Assembly: GCF_000019805.1 (NCBI RefSeq)
Contig: NC_010525.1
Span: 744,001 to 808,000 of the forward strand
DNA length: 64,000 nucleotides
From: Pyrobaculum neutrophilum V24Sta
Lineage (GTDB): Archaea; Thermoproteota; Thermoprotei; Thermoproteales; Thermoproteaceae
Reading direction: 5' to 3'
Under the pieces are notes generated by a model that worked only from the letters and a program-made list of their open reading frames with translations, made no database searches and was not told the origin of the DNA. Position 1 is the first letter of the stretch. Each line of letters opens with the position of its first letter. Below, piece by piece: positions 60,720 to 64,000 of the stretch. The position numbers and the translations under genes are program-made.

Positions 60720-61226
60720 ATGCTCCTAGGCGTAATGTCCGACAGCCACGACAACGTGTGGGCCATAAGGAGGGCGGCCGAGGAGCTGAAGAGGAGGGGG
60801 GTGGGGCTGGTCCTCCACGCCGGCGACTGGGTTGCGCCCTTCTCCGCCCGCGCGCTGAGGGAGGCCCTGGGGGAGGGGATCAGGGTGGTGGGGGTTTGGG
60901 GAAACAACGAGGGGGAGAGGCCCTACTTCCTAGAGATGGCGAGGAAATACGGCGTTGAGATCGCCGGCGAGGCGGCGGAGCTGGAGGCCGGGGGGAGGAG
61001 GATAGCCCTGTACCACGGCACATCCCCGGTTCTGCTGAGGGCCCTGGTTGAGTCGGGGCTGTACGACCTGGTGGTCTACGGCCACACCCACCAAGCCGCC
61101 ATAGAGAGGCGCGGCAGGACGCTGGTGGTAAACCCCGGCGAGGTCTGCGGCTGCCTCACCGGCCGCTCCACGGCGGCCGTGGTGGATCTAGCCAAGCTGG
61201 AGGCGGAGCTGCTCTTCCTAACGTGA
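60720..61226 (+). CDS. YfcE/MJ0936-type metallophosphodiesterase
   Basis: 168 residues from ATG 60720 (MLLGVMSDSHDNVWAIRRA). VMSDSHDN, VLHAGDWV, GVWGNNE, YHGTSP, VYGHTHQ and VNPGEVCG give the full metallophosphoesterase set binding two metals. Hydrolyses phosphodiesters; substrate unknown. TATA at 60691-60699 is 24 bases upstream, which rules out ATG 60699. Overlaps the next gene by 4 bases. Confidence 0.9.
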   Translation: MLLGVMSDSHDNVWAIRRAAEELKRRGVGLVLHAGDWVAPFSARALREALGEGIRVVGVWGNNEGERPYFLEMARKYGVEIAGEAAELEAGGRRIALYHGTSPVLLRALVESGLYDLVVYGHTHQAAIERRGRTLVVNPGEVCGCLTGRSTAAVVDLAKLEAELLFLT

Positions 61227-62473
61227 CCTGGACAGCCGACGAGCTGGCCGCCTTCATCGCCAAGGTGCTACACGAGGTTACAAAAAACGGACTCACGCTG
61301 GACTACGCCTTCCAGAAGGTGAAGCGGGGGTGGCGGAGGCTAGACAGCTTCAAGGTCTTCTACGACGCCTCCTTCGACGCGGTTAGGCACTACTTCCTCC
61401 TCCGCCACCTGGCCTCGGCGCTTCTGGGCTCCACAAGCGCGAAGGCCGTGGCGCGGACGTGGTTCGTGTACCGCGCAGACAAGCTCCTCTACAACAGAGA
61501 CCTCGTGGAGAGATACAGGAGGCGGGTCCTAAAGAGGGCCAGGGCGAGGCCCGAGGAGGCGCTGGCCTCCCTAGAGGCCCTCAGGGGCGACCTCCCCCGC
61601 TACCTGTCGGTGAAATACAGCTACCACCCGGCGATAGTGAAGACTCTACTTGCCAACCTCCCCCCGGAGGAGGTCGAGAGGATACTAGACGCCGGAAACA
61701 ACACCTGGATCTGGCTCAGGGTAAACACCCTAAAGACAGACGTGGACAAGGCGCTGAAGATGCTGGAGCGGGAGGCCGAGGTGGAGCCCCACCCCAGGAT
61801 ACCCTTCGCCCTCCTCCTCAAGAAGGCCAAGAGGCCCGTCCAGTACCTCACCGCCGTGAGGACCTTCGCCGCGGTCCCCCAGGACCTGGCCTCGATATAC
61901 GCCGTGCTCTCCCTCGACCCCGCCCCCGGCGAAAAGATACTGGACCTAGCCGCCGCCCCCGGCATGAAGACCAGCCTGATAGTCCAGCTGGCGGAGGGCC
62001 GAGCCAAGGTGGTGGCGGCCGACTTCTCCGCAAAGAGGGTGGCCAGGATGAAACACCTCCTCAAGGCCCTGGGCGCCGGCGACGCCGTAGAGGTCGTACG
62101 GGCGGACTCCAGAAGGCTAAAGACGAGGAGGTTCGACAAAGCCCTCCTAGACGCGCCCTGCACCTCAAGCGGCGCCTTCACCAAGGAGCCTGCCGTCAAG
62201 ATATACCCCAGGGTAGAGGAGGCCCCTAGATACGGCACACTCCAGAGAGAGCTCCTAGCCAACGCCCTCTCCTTGGCCGAACAGGTGGTATACGCCGTAT
62301 GTAGCATAATGCCCCAAGAAGGCGAAGAGGTCGTGGCCAGCGCCCCAGCAAAAGCCGAAAAACCACACCCAGACCTCGCCCCAGCCTACAGAGGCGGCCC
62401 AGGAGGAAGAACCTTCCCCCACATACACAAAAGCGAAGCCTTCTACATAGCTCTGGTGCAAAAAAATTTATAA
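61223..62473 (+). CDS. RNA m5C methyltransferase, NSUN/RsmB-like
   Basis: 416 residues. A NusB-like N-terminal helical domain (residues 1-140), then VPQDLASIYAVLSLDPAPGEKILDLAAAPGMKTSLIVQLAEG (SAM motif I), LLDAPCTSSGAF (motif IV, Cys) and YAVCSIMPQEGEEVV (motif VI catalytic Cys). Full NOP2/RsmB family layout. Methylates rRNA or tRNA cytosines. Coupled to the phosphodiesterase. Confidence 0.9.
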   Translation: MTWTADELAAFIAKVLHEVTKNGLTLDYAFQKVKRGWRRLDSFKVFYDASFDAVRHYFLLRHLASALLGSTSAKAVARTWFVYRADKLLYNRDLVERYRRRVLKRARARPEEALASLEALRGDLPRYLSVKYSYHPAIVKTLLANLPPEEVERILDAGNNTWIWLRVNTLKTDVDKALKMLEREAEVEPHPRIPFALLLKKAKRPVQYLTAVRTFAAVPQDLASIYAVLSLDPAPGEKILDLAAAPGMKTSLIVQLAEGRAKVVAADFSAKRVARMKHLLKALGAGDAVEVVRADSRRLKTRRFDKALLDAPCTSSGAFTKEPAVKIYPRVEEAPRYGTLQRELLANALSLAEQVVYAVCSIMPQEGEEVVASAPAKAEKPHPDLAPAYRGGPGGRTFPHIHKSEAFYIALVQKNL

Positions 62474-62492
62474 ACTGTTTTTTTTGCTTTAT

Positions 62493-64000
62493 ATGAGGAA
62501 GGTCTGGCTCATCGGCGTTCTCGCCGCGGCGTTGGTAGCCACGTTTGTCATATCGTCGACGGTGGGAGATCCGCCCGGCGTGCACATTAGGCTTAAGCTG
62601 TACGACGGAGGTAAGCCCGCCGACTACCTTCTCCAGAGGGGCGACGTGTCGGTGGTGGCTCTGGTGTACGGGATCGACCCGCCCAGCCGCAACGAGTCTA
62701 GGGTGGTGTTTTTCAATGGCACCGCAAGAGGCGGCTCCATCTACATACCGGCGGCTAAGCTTAGGGAGTGGGCGAGGCGCTGGGCCGAGTGGAGGAGAGG
62801 CGACGTGAAGGACTTCAGAACCGCCCTCTTCATCACGGTAGCCGTTGTCAACAAGACCTCCCACAAGCCGATCTACCTGGTGATAGACAACATCGACATA
62901 AGTCCAGCTGACGTAGAGATGGTAAACATATACACGATACATATGGAGAGGGGGGTGCGCAACGCGGTTAAGGTGGAGAAAACGCAGAAACCTCCCCCCT
63001 TGATACCTACAGGTACAGTAGCGGCGTATGTGGCAACTCCGGAGCCCACCCTTGAGTATATTTCCGAGGTGTTAATCTACAGAGTCGCTACTGAAGACTT
63101 GGCAAAGCTGTATCCATCCACTTACTTCAAAACAGCGGATGGTAAGCTCTATATGAAGATACCCGCCGTTGTTGCATATAACAAATATACCTACAGCGGC
63201 ACGATCGCGATATCGTTTCGCGCCGTTAGGACAGATGTACAATTCGGCATCTACCCAACGTTTGGATTTGGGGATAACCTCGCAGAGAAGTTGAAGAGCA
63301 ACATCCTGCCAAGCGTAACAATATGGAAGGGTAGCGTATTTAGTTGGGGAGACAGAGCTGTATATAGTGCCAGTCTCGTTTTAGGTCCAGAGAGAAGGGG
63401 GTGGATATGGCTTTGGGGGAGAGTGGTCTCTGAGGGCTATCAAGTGTACTATTGTGCCGCCATTATGGGGTGTGAATATCTCGGCGATAAGATAACAAAC
63501 TACGTCTCGGAGGTGCGGACGTACTATCTAGGGTCATCTAAGTACATCGATGGCGGCTTTGAATATAGTTATCCCTCCGAGATCATGTCGAGGTTTTTCG
63601 ACGGAAATACGCTGGCTCTTGTTGGCACCACAAGCGGGGCTCTCGTGGATACTTTCTTATCTCCGGGCGAGACGGCAGAGTTCGCAGACATATTTAAGAC
63701 ATTTGACACATGTGGGGCAGATTTTGAAGTAGGGTTGCCAGTCGGCGCTATACTATCAGATGCCGCATGCGGGGCTATCACCCGCGGCGCGGCTAGCACA
63801 GCTTGCCGCGTGCTATTAAGCGGCTTCGACGTCTCGTTAAGCGCCAGCGGGCCATCCATCTATATAGACGGCTGGGTAACAAACCACGGAGACCACCCGG
63901 ACGTCTCCAATGATTATAACGTCCGCGAATATGTGTACATAGCCACAAGCAAGTTCAAGTACAGCTCTGGGTTGTGTCAGTATGAGGTTCCAGCCGGTCT
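62493..64000 (+). CDS. Large secreted protein, partial at right edge
   Basis: At least 502 residues; no stop before the window ends. Starts MRKVWLIGVLAAALVATFV, a clear signal peptide, then a beta-rich extracellular protein with YLVIDNIDISPADVEMVNI, NXT/NXS sequons and cysteines later on (YCAAIMGC, CGADF, CGAIT, CRV). Not recognised. Composition becomes more AT-rich after about 63000. AATTTATAAAC 23 bases before ATG; a run of eight T follows the box. Confidence 0.72.
   Translation, partial: MRKVWLIGVLAAALVATFVISSTVGDPPGVHIRLKLYDGGKPADYLLQRGDVSVVALVYGIDPPSRNESRVVFFNGTARGGSIYIPAAKLREWARRWAEWRRGDVKDFRTALFITVAVVNKTSHKPIYLVIDNIDISPADVEMVNIYTIHMERGVRNAVKVEKTQKPPPLIPTGTVAAYVATPEPTLEYISEVLIYRVATEDLAKLYPSTYFKTADGKLYMKIPAVVAYNKYTYSGTIAISFRAVRTDVQFGIYPTFGFGDNLAEKLKSNILPSVTIWKGSVFSWGDRAVYSASLVLGPERRGWIWLWGRVVSEGYQVYYCAAIMGCEYLGDKITNYVSEVRTYYLGSSKYIDGGFEYSYPSEIMSRFFDGNTLALVGTTSGALVDTFLSPGETAEFADIFKTFDTCGADFEVGLPVGAILSDAACGAITRGAASTACRVLLSGFDVSLSASGPSIYIDGWVTNHGDHPDVSNDYNVREYVYIATSKFKYSSGLCQYEVPAG

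Overview
The window reads as chromosome from a hyperthermophilic crenarchaeon of the order Thermoproteales, most likely a Pyrobaculum or close relative. The basis is high GC, AT-rich TATA boxes sitting 20-27 bases before start codons (leaderless transcription, many GTG starts), archaeal-type ribosomal and information-processing genes, a tRNA gene carrying two non-canonical introns, and C/D box sRNA genes in intergenic gaps. No species name can be proved from the sequence alone. Start codons were moved from the longest open frame wherever a TATA box inside or just before that frame points to a downstream start.

Layout: 1-6.0 kb holds a split archaeal glutamate synthase (FMN domain running off the left edge; amidotransferase plus GXGXG protein) and a leucine-type set (leuD, an isopropylmalate/homocitrate synthase-family gene, leuB). 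6.0-15.8 kb holds a class-V aminotransferase with a HEPN-like partner, a Thr/Val-rich surface protein, and a molybdenum cofactor region (mobA between two related microproteins, a moeA fused to a periplasmic-binding-protein-like domain, and a second moeA). 15.8-24.6 kb holds a class-II amidotransferase, Lrp/RAM regulators, ribosomal protein S3Ae, a KH protein divergent from a RIO kinase, indolepyruvate oxidoreductase iorAB, a DUF151 gene, and the S15 - DHH/Cdc45-like - Pcc1 cluster. 24.7-30.1 kb holds a lysine methyltransferase-like gene, deoxyhypusine synthase, a GT4 glycan-phosphotransferase, a Ras/Arf-like GTPase operon with a 47-residue partner, and a phosphoglycolate phosphatase-type HAD protein.

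30.1-32.0 kb is the most accessory-looking stretch: tRNA-Asn(GTT), a broken small gene, a 29-codon upstream frame and an orphan 427-residue protein of less GC-rich composition. 32-48 kb holds a metallo-beta-lactamase-fold protein, a GIY-YIG-type protein, Sir2, a surface-anchored Lon-type protease, a serine recombinase operon preceded by a GC hairpin, a phosphoribosyltransferase, CTP synthase, an orphan NuoA-like subunit, SurE, a compact XPD-like iron-sulfur helicase, a second M48 protease, a BtpA-family protein and an NDP-sugar pyrophosphorylase. 48.8-49.15 kb is an unexplained gap bounded by near-identical 14-base repeats. 49-62.5 kb is information processing: HIT, AAA ATPase and PIN proteins, Rpo7, Spt4, AlaS, NAC, L10e, a B-family polymerase of PolB2 type, a PAC2 protein, L5, a phosphodiesterase and an NSUN/RsmB-type methyltransferase. 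The right edge cuts a large secreted protein.

Regulatory architecture is the main theme. Several divergent pairs share one palindromic TATA box with start points placed symmetrically about it, and in two cases one arm is a C/D box sRNA instead of a protein gene. Eleven of the convergent gene pairs overlap at their 3' ends.
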